Part shown: one piece after another, positions 32,750-44,689 of the stretch
Numbering within the stretch: the first letter of the stretch is position 1
Layout of the letters: each line of letters starts with the position of its first letter
Assembly: GCA_964036665.1 (NCBI GenBank)
Contig: OZ038531.1
Span: 4,705,168-4,769,167 of the forward strand
DNA length: 64,000 bases
Reading direction: 5' to 3'
Source: Gordius sp. MW1
Lineage: Eukaryota > Nematomorpha > Gordioida > Gordea > Gordiidae
Translations under genes and position numbers: made by a program
The notes under the pieces: model-generated
What the model was told of the DNA's origin: nothing
Database searches by the model: none
Seen by the model: the letters and a program-made list of their open reading frames with translations, nothing else

Positions 32750-33945
32750 GATATTAAATGCTATGTTGTAACCATAGTAGACTAAGTCTATCCGACCCTA
32801 TAAAAGTATAAAATTTGCCCTTTTTTGTGCTAACAGAAATGTTAGAGTCATATATATATATATGTGGTAATAGTTATTAATTAATATTTATTGAAGTCAA
32901 ATATTCTAAAATGACAAAAATTTTAAGTAATTTGTAGAGACATTTGGACTTTACCTTATTTAAATATATTATTTTCCATTAAAGTTTATCATACATGTTG
33001 GCGAAAATTTCTTTTATTTTTATACTATATCGATTAGATTTACACAGCTCTATGAGCCTAGACAGGGGGGGGGGTGAAAAATTTTAAACACAAATAGCCT
33101 AAAAAATATGTTTTTCTCCCCTTAATATTCACACTTATTAGCAAATTTAAATGGAAAGTTAAATTAATTTATTGAATATTAATATGATAAATTTTAGGTT
33201 TTATAACGTGTAAATGGTTCGCAAAAATCGACTCTAAAACTTCTCGTACATAGCGTCTTGTATCCACAAAATAATGTAATTAGATATTACAAATTTTTGT
33301 TATAGAACTAGGGGTAATGATGCACTTATTCTTTCAATAAGACATCGCTAATATATATGCCAATTAAAAAAATATAATTTCATTTTTATGATTTCGAAAT
33401 TAAAAACTGTTTAAATACTATATACTTGTCGATATTAATTGATGATAAGTTTTTATATGCGGTGAGGCCAAAGCATTAATTTACAAAAAAAATTATAAAC
33501 AATTTTTTCTATTTGCTTACACTCAAATAATTTTTGCCTCCCCTTAATCCAAATCCTTGCTATGCCCATGTCCTTATTAATAATTTAGGTTGTCACGGTC
33601 ACGGGTTAAGGGCAAATTTCTGAATCGTTAAGCAAAAATCTACCGTAATTTTTTTAAACTCTTACTCGATTCCCCCCCCCCCCCCCCCTTATCCAAAACC
33701 TTGCTAGGGCCGTGCACATTTGCTCTATTTATCTTATAGCTTTTTATTATAATTAGAGTGAAATATTAGGATATATTATACGTGAGTATAAAAATTTCCA
33801 TTGACCTCATACATTCTTTGAACACTTCTGTCAATAGAATTTTGTCGAGAGTAAACCAAAGCCTGTGGAGTTTGAAATATCATATATAAAATAATTTGAC
33901 TACTTTTAAACTCTAAATTATGATGTCTATAAAAAGAAGTGATAA
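32750..33945. other. intergenic DNA
   Basis: No gene recognised. Poly-G at 33065-33073 and poly-C at 33671-33688 with neighbouring GAAAAATTTT / CCAAAACCTTGCTA sequence look like worn ends of GGGGGCA-type elements seen at 43 and 52 kb. Confidence 0.4.
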
Positions 33946-34188
33946 TTGAATAAAACAGAATATATTGACGGGTATGTTATATTATCCAAATTTTTTAAAA
34001 CTGATATCAAGAATTTTGAATTAAATCATGTCAATTTTCAGGATGACTATAACACGAGATTAATTCAGATTCCATATTATCAACTGCCAAAAATTTTATC
34101 AATAGAGAGTAAAGATATCCTATTTATCATCTGGAATTTTGTCTGTGAAATACAAGGGACCAATTTAGAAAAATTGTTCTTATTTTAA
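33946..34188 (+). other. orphan ORF, unrecognised
   Basis: An 80-codon open frame (NHVNFQDDYNTRLIQIPYYQ ... ILFIIWNFVCEIQGTN) in AT-rich DNA. Composition is not low-complexity, and the middle reads like a globular protein fragment, but I recognise no family and see no flanking exons with matching phase. It could be a lone exon, a transposon fragment or chance. Confidence 0.25.
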
Positions 34189-34507
34189 ATGTCATGTCGC
34201 ATTATAAAAAAATAGAAAGTCACATTTATCCAAAAGACGATAACGTAAAGTGTGAGGTGGTGAAAGAATCTTTATTATGATTTAGCTAAAACCACCATTG
34301 CCTACTTATGATATCAGTGACAGTAGCGTAGGGAAGAGGGAAGGGGGGTTTCGAGTTTAAGTCCCCCCATCGTCAAAATTTTTTTTTTTTTAATTAATGG
34401 AAAACCTCAATGATATTAATTGTAGTCTTGTTAGTATGCCGAATTTAAAAATAATAAATTATCTTAACTAATCTGAGATTTAATTGATGCAATCTACTAA
34501 TTCTAAC

Positions 34508-35364
34508 CAGAGGTCAGATTTGTTAGAATTTTTCAGCCCGAACCCGGCCCGGCCCGATTTTATAATTAATCTGCCCGCCCGAGCCCGCCCGAACCCATCT
34601 AAGTGTCCGCCCGGGCCCGCCCGAATCGTTAAAGCTGCCCGAATTGCCCGGCCCGAAATATTAAATTTGCCCGTTAGTCCCGAATTTGTGAGGTCGCAAA
34701 CAGAGGTCGGATTTGTTAAAATTTTTCTGCCCAAACCCGGCCCGGTCTAAATTTTTAACTAAATTTCCCGCCTGAACCCTTCTAAGTGTCCGCTCAGCCA
34801 TGCCCAAACCATTAGAGCTGCCCGGCCTTATTAATAAAATTTGCCCGTTAGACTAGAAATTATCCAATCCCAAAATCTTTTAACCACTATTACAAAATAA
34901 GCATTAAATAATGGCATATTGATCAGAACAAAGATGACAATATTTTATTATTTATAATTATTATGTAAAAATAACAAATCGTCGACAATTTCCGGGGATA
35001 ATCTTTTGATCTTGAGATAAACCAGTTAAACTAATTTATTCGAAATGAAATAAAATTTAATTCTGAAGAAGTTAAAATTAGGATTTAGGACATTATATAA
35101 ACGTACGATAAGGATTTAAGCGATAGAAAAAAATCTAGTCAAATTTATTATGGCCCAAAATTGTTTATAAGCGAATTTTTCTTTTTTTGAGGAAAATCAA
35201 TTTGATAAAATTTTTGGCATGCCCGAATTGCCCGAATCTTATCAGCGTGCCCGCCCGGGCCCGTCCGAAAAGTAAAACATAAGACAGTTGCCCGGCCCGG
35301 CCCGGCCCGTGGGCCGGGTCGGGCGGGCCGGGCAGCGGGCCGGGCCGGGCATTTCTGACCTCTG
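34508..35364. mobile_element. hAT-type element with CCCGGCCCG-rich arms
   Basis: Ends CAGAGGTCAGATT and, inverted, ATTTCTGACCTCTG; ATTCTAAC flanks both sides (34500-34507, 35365-35372). Subterminal arrays of CCCGAACCCGGCCCGGCCCG on the left and GGGCCGGGTCGGGCGGGCC on the right. A second CAGAGGTCGGATTTGTTA start at 34700 suggests an internal nested or duplicated end. No transposase. Confidence 0.9.
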
Positions 35365-35372
35365 ATTCTAAC

Positions 35373-36429
35373 ACTATTTATACAAAAAATTTCTGTCCAA
35401 AGTGCGTGTTTTTTAATAAGATATTTAATTCTTAATTCTTTCTCTAAAAAACTATCTCAACCTCTAAAATAAACGAGGATGTTGTACAAGCCAAATTTAG
35501 TTATATAGGTAAATAATAATTTTATTTTTCTAATATTATACATATTTTTTAAACTTACATTAAATTCCTTGTTTATAGAAGTTGCGGGTATTATACTACT
35601 AGAGAAGAGTGTAATAAAAAATACAAATAAATTTATAATCTACAAAGCCTTTTGCACATTTCATTCATGCAAGCTTCATTTCTAAACATACTTTATAATC
35701 TCTTTTCGATTGTGCGTGCTAATTATACAGTAAAAATTGTGGAAATTCAACTGGTAAATAATAATCCTCATGGTTTAGTAAATTGATTTTTAAAAGTTTC
35801 CTTTTTAATGATCATCATTTAGCTAACTTTATTTAAGCAAATACAGCTGGCATCGCCAAAGCCGGGCATGGATGGCTTTTTATTAAAAATTGCGGGCGGT
35901 CTTGGACGGCGTTTTGGTAATAAAACGGGATCGGGACAGGCCTAGCTATAATTAGGGCGGTTTTGGCCACCAGAACTATTTCAATAACCTTTTTATTTTT
36001 GTATTTTAATATATAAAAAATGGCACTCATAAAGTTAAATTTAATTTCGGACAAAAGAATTTTACAAAAGACGATATTTTCAAATAGTTTCCCAGTATAT
36101 AAAAGTTGCAAGTAATATTGAAGATAGCATGTCAGATAACTTTTGCAGCGAGTCTTTTATCTTTTCGCTAAGCAGAATTTTAAAGCCGATATAAATCAAT
36201 TAAAACGTGAGGGGTTATTAAAAATCAACTCTAAGGAAACACCGATAAAATAGGATAGATACTCTTATGATAATCATCAAAAATCGGGTGATGTTTGTGG
36301 AGATTTTACAGACCATACTATTTAGATTTCCATCCAAAGATAACAATCATTTGCCTAGATTTAAAATATTGCCAGTAAAATAAATAAATTCTTTAAATAC
36401 ATTTATGATTGCAAATTTACGTGAGTTTG
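35373..36429. other. intergenic and repeat-derived DNA
   Basis: Mostly AT-rich. At 35860-35970 a GC patch (AAAGCCGGGCATGGATGG, GCGGGCGGTCTTGGACGGCG) looks like another degraded GGGCCGGGC-type repeat. No gene. Confidence 0.4.
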
Positions 36430-37860
36430 CGACTATCGCCCCTTGAGCGCATTTTTGGTTCTAACAGAGACCTAAGCAAATTTACTAATAATCGTTCTCA
36501 GATGCATTATGATTTTGAAATTAAGTATATACCCTGATGGACAAATAAAGGCGCTGATGCGCTTTCAAAATTTGATCGGGAAAACCCCTTAATAAAGTTA
36601 AACTTGATAGACTAATTGTCTATAAATCGTAAAACGTTAGATAAACTTGTACAAGTGGTTCAAATAAGTTTTTAAATTCGTTCAGAACAATTGGCTAAAA
36701 ATATCTTTTAGGAATAAGCTAGGAAACAGCTACACCTTTAAAAAACAAATCAAATATTATTTTGATTAAACGATAAGCTAAATGTAGCTTCATTTTGATA
36801 AACTGGAATGTGCAAATACAACATAATGGACACCTATGATGAGGATCCATAAAATTATTGGGTAGGCATTAGGCTTTGGATGTATGCATTGTCAAATGGA
36901 AGGCCATTATAAGTGCATTTGACTTGATAAAATATTCCCAACAAAACCTAGAAAAATCTAGTTTGATTTGGCGTGCTAATATCATAATTGGTTGGTTTGT
37001 TTAGATCCCTTTACCAAATAACCTAAGGTTATGGTCACCAAGCGTAACACTTTAAACATAGTTTATGCTTGACGTTGTTGTTTGTTATGGACATCCTCAA
37101 TGCATGGTTAGCAAATCGACATCATTTACCTCAGATCAGAGACCACAAACGCCCGGCCCTATCGTAAAATTAAACTTTTGGGCCAGCCGGGGCGGGCACT
37201 ATAACAAGATTCGGGCATAAAGATATTTTTTATATATTGTGCTATTTTGTTTTGGTATATTATTTTGTCATTTGTTTGACTGTATAATATTTATTAATCA
37301 AAAATGCAAAAAATAGAGTTAGATTAAAAATTTTTACAAGCTTATAACAAAATTATTGGTATAAAATTAAAATGTCATTATTTCGGGCCGGGCAGTTCGG
37401 GCAGCTTTAAGGTTCCATGCATTACCGGGCGGGCACGTAGAAGGATTGAGGCGGGCCCGGGGGGGAAATTTAGTTAAAACTTGGACCAAGGCTGGTTTGA
37501 GCAGAAAATTTTTAAAACATTTTGACCTCTGCCTCTAACCTATAAAATAAACGTTATCCGATGGGCCAGCTTCAACATCCAAGAATGAATGGATTGGTAG
37601 AATGGTATATAGGAACATAAAAAGCAAATCTTTTGGTGGGGGAGAGAACGATGGTTCACAAATTATTGATGCAAGTTTTGTTCAATATACGCACAACGAT
37701 GAACGTCACAACGGTCATCGGCACAGATAAAGCTAAATCAATGATTGCGAACAAGCCACGAACAATTAAAAATCACAAACAAGGAATAATTTGGAGATGC
37801 TATAGAGAGACAAAAATTTTATGGAAATTTTGGATTACAAGGATTTTACATCTAATTTAA
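36430..37860 (+). pseudogene. gypsy-type pol remnant (RNase H end and integrase)
   Basis: Plus-strand fragments read MHYDFEIKYIPG..NKGADALSK (end of RNase H, about 36500-36570), followed after many stops by integrase-like pieces, including QLQHPRMNGLVEWYIGT near 37565-37620 just past the catalytic-glutamate region, and a C-terminal stretch MVHKLLMQVLFNIRTTMN. Frames are shifted and interrupted throughout. A GGGCCGGGC-type repeat has inserted at about 37136-37530. Old, dead copy, distinct from both gypsy elements at the ends of the window. Confidence 0.7.
37136..37530. repeat. GGGCCGGGC-type repeat inside the gypsy remnant
   Basis: Left part CGCCCGGCCCTATCGTAAAA, right part GGCGGGCCCGGGGGG..., ending TTTTGACCTCTG, the same terminus as the 34.5 kb element. 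Left terminus (CAGAGACC) is degraded. Confidence 0.65.
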
Positions 37861-38367
37861 AAAACATGGTTGGAGATGACAGATTTCCAGGGTGGAGAGA
37901 GGGTATAGCACAGACCAAAAACTTACAACTAACTCATAATGTCCCAAACACGCCGATCTCGAGATATCCATCCAGCAGCAATATCAAAAGATAACATGTT
38001 ACCTTAAAAAAATCTCAATGGTCCTCGTAGGGAGTAATATACCTCCGGTGTCCAAATGATAATTATAAAAAAATGTGATTATTTCACTAGTTCGTTGTAA
38101 TCTATATAGTATTTGTTTATATACACTAACTTGACTTATCTATATAACGTGAAATTTAATAAAACAGGATATATTTGTCTTAGGAATTTATTGCAGCATT
38201 AACAATCACTTCAAATTAGACAATTTTTTACGAATATAATTTTTAAAAGAAGTATTAAGAAAATTAAAATCTAAAACCAAAAAATTTATGGGTATTACGA
38301 TATAGATGTTTTATTTTTAACATTAGTCGATTCGCTTTCACATAAAGGGGGTATTAGATACATATAT

Positions 38368-39156
38368 TAGAGGTGTGCACGGATCAAATTTTTTTGATCC
38401 GACCCGATCCGAGGGGTTTTTGAAAAATTTTATATCCATCCGATCCGATCCGAGTTTTTTAAAATCTAAATCTGATCCGATCCGAGTTTTTTAAAATCTA
38501 AATACGATCCGATCCGATCCGAAATTTTTTAATTAAAATTTTACGAACATACTTTTTATCGCTGATTAAATTCAAAATACATAAAAAAAGGTATAGCAAT
38601 TTTAAAAGACCTGAAATAAATATAAAATTTTATTTGACTAATTCCATATTATCATATAAAAATAATAAAAAATCTAAATTTTCTGGTTTAATTCGGGGAA
38701 AGGAGCTACGCGTCTGCTTTAAGGAAAGGGGAGATTGTGATTGATAATTTTCGGAGTTGAGTTGAGATAGAAAGAGATGCGTGTGCTAAAAAGGAAACGG
38801 AAGATGCTGATTTATCATTGACACTAGCTCCTTTCTCGCCAAACAAGAAAGTCTAGCTAGGTAAAAACGCTAGGGAAATACTGATAAATATATTAGGGTA
38901 AGTTAGGTGAGAGGTGGTATTGGGCATCAAAAACGGTAAATTAAAAAAAGAATGCAAAGATAATTATGAAAAGGTATACTAAAAATTATTAATTTAATTA
39001 ATTAGAACTTATTATTGTTTATTTTAAATTTGAAAATCCGATCCGATCCGGCTAAAATAAAATGTTCATCCGATCCGATCCGATCCGACTTCAAAAATTG
39101 AAATGTTGATCCGATCCGATCGGATGTCGGATCGGATTGATCCGTGCACACCTCTG
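38368..39156. mobile_element. hAT-type MITE with GATCCGATCC arrays
   Basis: Ends TAGAGGTGTGCACGGATCAA and, inverted, TTGATCCGTGCACACCTCTG. ACATATAT flanks both (38360-38367, 39157-39164). Subterminal arrays of GATCCGATCCGA. The 789-bp interior has no transposase. Termini of the type (C)AGAGGTGTGCACGG are common in hAT MITEs of many genomes. Confidence 0.95.
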
Positions 39157-39164
39157 ACATATAT

Positions 39165-40088
39165 ACTTTTATCTTTTAATTGTGTCCCATTGATTATTAT
39201 TTAGGTTAATAGAACACTAAGATGTTCTAGGGTTTAGAAATTATTAAAATTATATCTTAACTTAAACATTAGTTCTTAAACTCGACGGGCTTTACTATTA
39301 TTGATAACTATTTACTATAACAACTAAATTATGTTTTACTCAATTTGTTTTATATATTTAGAAGCAGCTTCTAACGTGGCGTCAACATGCGTTCCAATTA
39401 ATATTTGTTTATTAACAAATTAATTACATTAAAACTCACTTTTAAAGTAAGAACATCAAATTTATTAAGTATTTTTATATCGGAAATGAATTCTAGTTAA
39501 GTGTATGCTGACATTACTAACAAGAATGCCCAGAGCTCTATACAATATTTCTAATTCTTATTTAATTTTCATGAATTAGTTTCAAACTTTAAAACTCGGG
39601 TATAATTTTTGTCCCAGAATGTAGTTTTCATATCTTAAATCCCAATGTATTGATTTATAAATTTTTTCAGAGGCGTATAGGTTATTATGAGAGGAATTAA
39701 CTATTATTTCAAATCTAACCAGTTAATATTTTTTTAAATAAATACAACATTTTATGTACAATTGATTGCAAATTGCCTCGTAACAATATTTAAAGATTTG
39801 GGTTACAACCCCTAGTTTTAGCAGATTTAAATATTAAGCTTAAATGCTTAATTATTGCTTAGACAAATTTGAAAATATAATTAACCATTATTAACGTTTA
39901 GGCATCTTGAAAAAGAAGTTATGGTAAAATTAGAACTAGTAATCTATTATTTCTTTCTATAATTGAACTTAAATTTAAAAGTAGTCATAGCTCTAAGGCT
40001 TATGCAGACACTAGTTTTAAAAATAAAGTATCGAGCTGTATTCTAGGTTATATTGTTCTATGTTGTCAGCAATAAGCTATGTTTAGTC
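39165..40088. other. intergenic DNA
   Basis: 3' flank of the phosphatase gene. AT-rich, nothing recognised. Confidence 0.5.
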
Positions 40089-41339
40089 TTAATATATTAA
40101 ATCATCGAACATAAATGGGCAACAACAACATGCAGCTTTAAGAAAGATTTCATACAGGGCTATAGAACCCCTTGGGTCTGTAACTAAATCATCTTTACTA
40201 GTTAATGCTTTATACCGCGTGGAGAGATTTTTATTTTTTTCCATTTCTTTTCTTAGTGTATAACCTTGAGGATCAGCATCCATTTGCCATGAATCCAAAA
40301 TGACGTCGTAAACGAACATGTATTGTCGCACTGTTTGTACCATCATAGATCTACTCTTTCTTATGTCGTAAACTGTGTTGAAAACGTCGATAACCTTTTT
40401 CTTGGCTTTAATCTGTTCAAGTAACCTATCAATTGCTATATAGGTACCTGTACGACCTACACCGGCACTACAATGGACAACTATGGGTTGCCGAGTCTTT
40501 GGACTAACATGAGATCTAACCTCGTTCATGAATTTAATAAGTTGACAAGCATCTTCAGGGCACCCCATATCCGGCCAACGTAGATATTGAAAATGTTTGA
40601 GAAATCTCTTTTCGTGACCAACTTTAAGTCTAAAGATACGGATAATATAATCGATGCGGACTTCTTCCTTTAAATTTGTAACTTCAACATCTAAGTACAA
40701 GGTGGGGAACCCAGGCTTTGGCCAATACAATTCACACTTCTTTCTACCCCCTTCTATCAAATCAGTTATCATAATAATAATCCCGACGCGTTGCTGCCAA
40801 ATCATGCGCCATTGATCGTTTACGGTAGCTGGTAATGGTGCTTGGGCCGCTATATAGGCACGAACGTTTTTGTAACCCGGTACAAAATTTGCATTTATAT
40901 AATCAGAAGTTTCTTTACCCTGAACACGCTTAAGTCGCACGCGGGAATAATCAAAGGGTACTATATTACCATACCTATTTTTCGGTCCATTAATTTCCGA
41001 TGTTCCCACTATTTGGGGACATTGAGCGCTCACATCACATAGCTCAGCGTATTCACGCAAAAGAAATTTGAATGAATTACTTCTTAAAGCTAGCAAATAT
41101 TGTTCTAACTTATCCAATCTAACTGGTCTACGAGTTTGCATTAATATTACCTTTTGCTGCGGATCCCCAGGCGTTAAATCATCAATATCGCCTGACTTAA
41201 CGCGTCCTGGAAGGTCGTGGTAATCATAACTTCTCCCTTCTGGCGAACAGATTACATCGGTACTTGAGGCATTATTTAGTGATTTGTAGTTTCCCTTTTC
41301 ACCGTCAAAATGTATGAATTTGCTTTCGTCCAAACCCAT
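40089..41339 (-). CDS. classical protein tyrosine phosphatase, intronless, possibly lipid-anchored
   Basis: Removes phosphate from tyrosine through a cysteinyl-phosphate intermediate. The 416-residue single-exon protein has one complete PTP domain: pTyr loop KNRYGNI (120-126), DYINANFVPGYK, the WPD loop LRWPDMGCPE (WPD 255-257), the P-loop VVHCSAGVGRTGT with Cys290 and Arg296, and the Q-loop QTVRQYMFVYD (335-345). All catalytic residues are present. It resembles receptor-type PTP domains but has no ectodomain or membrane span, and an in-frame TAA lies just before the ATG. The N-terminus MGLDES fits the MGxxxS myristoylation consensus, and four cysteines (404-407) close to the C-terminus could be palmitoylated. 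Membrane anchoring is inferred. WPDMG replaces the usual WPDHG. Confidence 0.95.
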   Translation of the reverse strand: MGLDESKFIHFDGEKGNYKSLNNASSTDVICSPEGRSYDYHDLPGRVKSGDIDDLTPGDPQQKVILMQTRRPVRLDKLEQYLLALRSNSFKFLLREYAELCDVSAQCPQIVGTSEINGPKNRYGNIVPFDYSRVRLKRVQGKETSDYINANFVPGYKNVRAYIAAQAPLPATVNDQWRMIWQQRVGIIIMITDLIEGGRKKCELYWPKPGFPTLYLDVEVTNLKEEVRIDYIIRIFRLKVGHEKRFLKHFQYLRWPDMGCPEDACQLIKFMNEVRSHVSPKTRQPIVVHCSAGVGRTGTYIAIDRLLEQIKAKKKVIDVFNTVYDIRKSRSMMVQTVRQYMFVYDVILDSWQMDADPQGYTLRKEMEKNKNLSTRYKALTSKDDLVTDPRGSIALYEIFLKAACCCCPFMFDDLIY

Positions 41340-41817
41340 ATATTAAATCGTTAAATCAATGCTGAACAATATTATAATCGTTCTTTTTTTATAAAATAGC
41401 AAAAGTCATTATTTTTTGTCAAATGTAGTGGTGTGAGTGTTTGTTGATATCAATAACTAAATTGTTAAGCCTAATTTAATTGCGCATTGTTGAGCACACT
41501 TGTTTTTCATGTTTTAATATAATACATTAGTAATATTATTCGAATGGTTAAAATATCTATATATATGTAGTTTTAAATTTAATAATAAGACTAAATTAGT
41601 AATAACAATGCTAAAATATTTATTTATTGCTTATTAATTTATAAAACACATTCCAACTTATTGACAACTCAACCCACAATTATAAAAGTCATTTAAGAAA
41701 TTCTTAAGTTATTCTTTGAAACTTTTTTAATATTAGTCCTCTAACTAATTTATTATATCGCACATATATAATTAATATTTGTTTTATCTTTAAGAGAAAC
41801 TATGGCTATCAATCTGT
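41340..41817. other. intergenic DNA upstream of the phosphatase gene
   Basis: AT-rich, with no promoter motif I can defend. Confidence 0.4.
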
Positions 41818-42082
41818 CTTTAATACAGTGGCGTAGCTAGGGGGGGGGGGCCAGGGGGCCCGGGCCCACCCAAGAGCAAAAACCCGGCCCCATGGGCCCC
41901 CCCCCCCAAGGGAAAAATCTTGGGCCCCTGGGCCCCGTTGGCCATTTTTTTTATTTTATCTCAATTAAGAAAAAATATGAAGATTATAATTATCTTTGAA
42001 TATAACTTTTAATTATAATATAAAGCCTAAATATTTGTTTAATAAATGCAATTTAAACGGTTAATTGCCTTTTATTAACTTT

Positions 42083-42870
42083 AAATGATATTAGAAATGA
42101 GGATCACTATCAAATTCTTTATAATAAGGCGAGAGATTTAGCTTCAATTTTTAATTTAGTACCTTATAAACGTATTAAAAAATCAAAAAAGTATGACACT
42201 TTTTACTCTTTTGAATTTCCTAATTCATTAATGGATTTCGAAATTGATTTATATTATCCTATCATCGATAGAATAATAGCAGAATTAAACCTAAGATTTT
42301 CGGAAATTATTTGTAATCTATAAAGGTCCTTAGAAGGTTTCATGGGCATAGCCAGAATTTGAATTACAGGTGGGCAATAATGATTTAGGAGGGGGCAAAT
42401 TTTTTTCATATTTCAGCCATAATTTTAATAAATGTCAACAAAATTTTGGATTTAGAGGGGGGCGGCCGCCCCTCTGCCCCCCCCCGGCTACGCCTATGGA
42501 AGGTTTAAACCCTTCATCCCTTTTTTTGCGATAAATCTCTTTTATCCGATGTAATTTACCATTATGAATTAACACTGCAAGATGCCGAAATAATGATGGC
42601 AAAAAATTATGTAAATAAAATGCAATGCTATTTTTTTACTTATTAAAATTTTGCCCTCAATAGAATAACTTTAACTATCCCAAAAACTTCATGCTCATGC
42701 GAAGGATCGTTCTCATTGCTAAAAAAAATGGATTAAAAATATCTTCATCGCAATTGGACAAGATAGGTTATCTTCCTTAGCTCTATTGAGCTTAGAACAT
42801 GACTTTATAAATGTTATTCCCCCGGATGATATTATAAATTCGTTTGCAACATCGAGTAAAAGGCGTAATT
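42083..42870 (+). pseudogene. hAT transposase C-terminal fragment (ZMYM/TTF-like type)
   Basis: Reads LYYPIIDRIIAELNLRFSEI up to a stop. After an inserted MITE (42341-42498) comes YHYELTLQDAEIMM, then ITLTIPKTSCSCEGSFSLLK near 42670, the equivalent of the hAT dimerisation motif (P-x-S-x-x-C-E-R-S-F-S). Glycine replaces the usual arginine, and stops and frame changes follow. Ends in IPPDDIINSFATSSKRR. Inactive. Confidence 0.8.
42341..42498. mobile_element. 158-bp MITE
   Basis: Ends CATGGGCATAGCCAG and, inverted, CGGCTACGCCTATG; GAAGGTTT flanks both (42333-42340, 42499-42506). Splits the hAT transposase fragment, so it inserted later. Confidence 0.93.
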
Positions 42871-43032
42871 AACTACTATTAAAAGACTAATTTTAATATT
42901 TAATGAAAAATCATCTGGGCTTTTAAACTTGTTTTAAACTTTTTAACACTTTCAAAATATATTAAAATATTATTAACTTTACGAAAATTCCATCCTGGAA
43001 TCAATTAAATTTGTCCATCTCACATGCTTATT

Positions 43033-43246
43033 CATGGGCGTAAGCAGGGGAGAGGGGGCAGGGGGCAAATTAAAAAAAATTATGTTTTGCCCCCCCCCCC
43101 CTAATTTACCAGGGGGGGCAGGGGGTCTGGCTGCCCACACTGCCTAATTTAGGGCAGTTGCTTCTTTTTTTGCTCTCAGGAAAATGTCGAGACCTTTTTT
43201 TTAATCTGCCCCCCCCCCCCTAATTCAAAACCTGCGTACGCCCATG
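43033..43246. mobile_element. 214-bp MITE
   Basis: Ends CATGGGCGTAAGCAGG and, inverted, CCTGCGTACGCCCATG; TGCTTATT flanks both (43025-43032, 43247-43254). Contains GGGGGCA and TTATGTTTTGCCCCC blocks shared with the 52.3 kb element and with the gypsy target site at 50.36 kb. Confidence 0.93.
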
Positions 43247-43256
43247 TGCTTATTGT

Positions 43257-43560
43257 TTAACATATCTTGCATATTTTTATGTACCACATGCACATATAAA
43301 GCCAATGATTTTCCAAAAAATAGTTTGGACACAATTTTTTCCTCTTTATTAGTGATATCCCATCAAAAGTTTGATAAATTAATATTAATGACAAATTCCT
43401 GAATTTTTTAGAAAATAACGCATCAAAACTTGCAAGGGATAAAAATCCCCAAAAAATTCCTTTTGGTGTACCATTGGATTCAACAAAATGTACACAAGCG
43501 CTAAGTTGTTCTGTGCATTTCACATCTCTAATTTCATCTAAAATTATTAAGTAAAATTTT
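43257..43560 (-). pseudogene. hAT transposase central fragment, opposite strand
   Basis: Minus-strand reading FYLIILDEIRDVKCTEQLSA CVHFV matches the catalytic-domain region of ZMYM/TTF-type hAT transposases (family pattern: S-x-x-x-D-E-x-x-D-x-x-x-x-E-Q-L). The first acidic residue of the pattern is retained. A C-terminal-like piece (VAPDDIIDLF) reads on the minus strand near 43690. Orientation is opposite to the 42.1-42.9 kb fragment. Confidence 0.65.
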
Positions 43561-44143
43561 GATTCATTTATTTTGATAGAATATTTTAAGGTTTATTAAG
43601 CCGTTATATTTAATAGTTTAATTTAATTTTTAGGTGGTGTAAAAAAAGGGGGGGGGGGGTTGTGCAAATAAATCTATAATATCATCAGGGGCAACAACTT
43701 TTAAATACTCTTCTCGAACGAATTTTAATTTCATAATTAATTTTTTTTATATTTTTTGTTATAATTACGCCTTTTGAGGATCTAGCCTTAAAAAGGGTTT
43801 TAAATGTTCTCATTGTTTTTCTGATATAAATGCTGCCTAAAAATGCTGCCAATATTGCATATGTAAAATTAAAATTTGTTATATATATGGCCAGATTTTT
43901 TGGGATTGTGGCAATTAAATATTTTTATAAAAACTTTGTATAGTTTTTTTACTATATTTGTATTATTTTTTAAAATGTCAACGATTTCTTGTCAATATCC
44001 CCGTTCCACTTACAATTCATTTATACAAAAACTTATTATACCAAGTGAAATTTTCTATATTGTTTCAACTACATTACTTTGTGAATAAAAAATTTTCATT
44101 TGCGTTTGACCCATGGTCTTATCCAGGTTTTGGATTAGGGGGG

Positions 44144-44678
44144 TGTGGTAATCGCCGTACGTCTATCTATTCAGTTACTGGTGCGCGTTACACGTCAATC
44201 ACGTCAGATCAGTTACTGGTGCGCGTTACACGTCAATCACGTCAAGTCATGTACTGGTGCGCGTTACACGTCAATCACGTCAGATCATTTACTGGTGCGC
44301 GTTATACGTCAATGGGGGAGTGGTCAATATTGTTGTTGTGAAGTTGTGGTGTGTTGTGTTGGTGTGGAGAAACACGATATATAAAAGCTGAAGACAACAC
44401 ACTCAGATTCACTTATCACTTATCACTTATCCATTTTGATCTCATTATATATAACTCTCTCCCACTCGTCAACGTACTTACACCCTCTCCTCATTTTTGC
44501 ACCAATTTAAACGTAGCCATTTTCGCATGTAATACTTCCATAACTTTTGTCATTTAATTGTAAAATATTTCGTTTGTTTCTATTATCCGTGAAAAATAGG
44601 TAAGCATTGATTGCTTAACGATTTGAATAAAATATTTATATAATGTTAACGTCTATTAAAACATACGCGTATATTACA
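44144..44678 (+). repeat. 5' LTR with four enhancer-like repeats
   Basis: Starts TGTGGTAATCGCC, ends ATATTACA. Between about 44172 and 44312 four copies of a 38-bp unit (TTACTGGTGCGCGTTACACG, TCAATCACGTCA) stand head to tail; the TCACGTCA block resembles a bZIP site. TATATAAAAG at 44378-44387 and AATAAA at 44626-44631 define a plausible U3-R-U5 order. Confidence 0.96.
44378..44387 (+). promoter_or_regulatory. TATA box of the gypsy LTR
   Basis: TATATAAAAG, downstream of the four 38-bp repeats and upstream of the TCACTTATCACTTATC start-region repeats. The same site is at 50058-50067 in the 3' LTR. Confidence 0.75.
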
Positions 44679-44679
44679 A

Positions 44680-44689
44680 TGGTGATAGC
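44680..44689 (+). other. putative primer-binding site
   Basis: TGGTGATAGC begins one base after the LTR end; TGG is the complement of a tRNA CCA tail. The tRNA was not identified. Confidence 0.6.

Noticed and set aside
33671-33688. Poly-C run as a functional signal
   Set aside because: Similar C- or G-runs mark worn ends of GGGGGCA-type MITEs elsewhere in the window.
44145-44557. 79- and 68-codon ORFs present twice (also at 49.8-50.2 kb)
   Set aside because: Duplicate frames inside the two LTRs; open only because of the 38-bp repeats.
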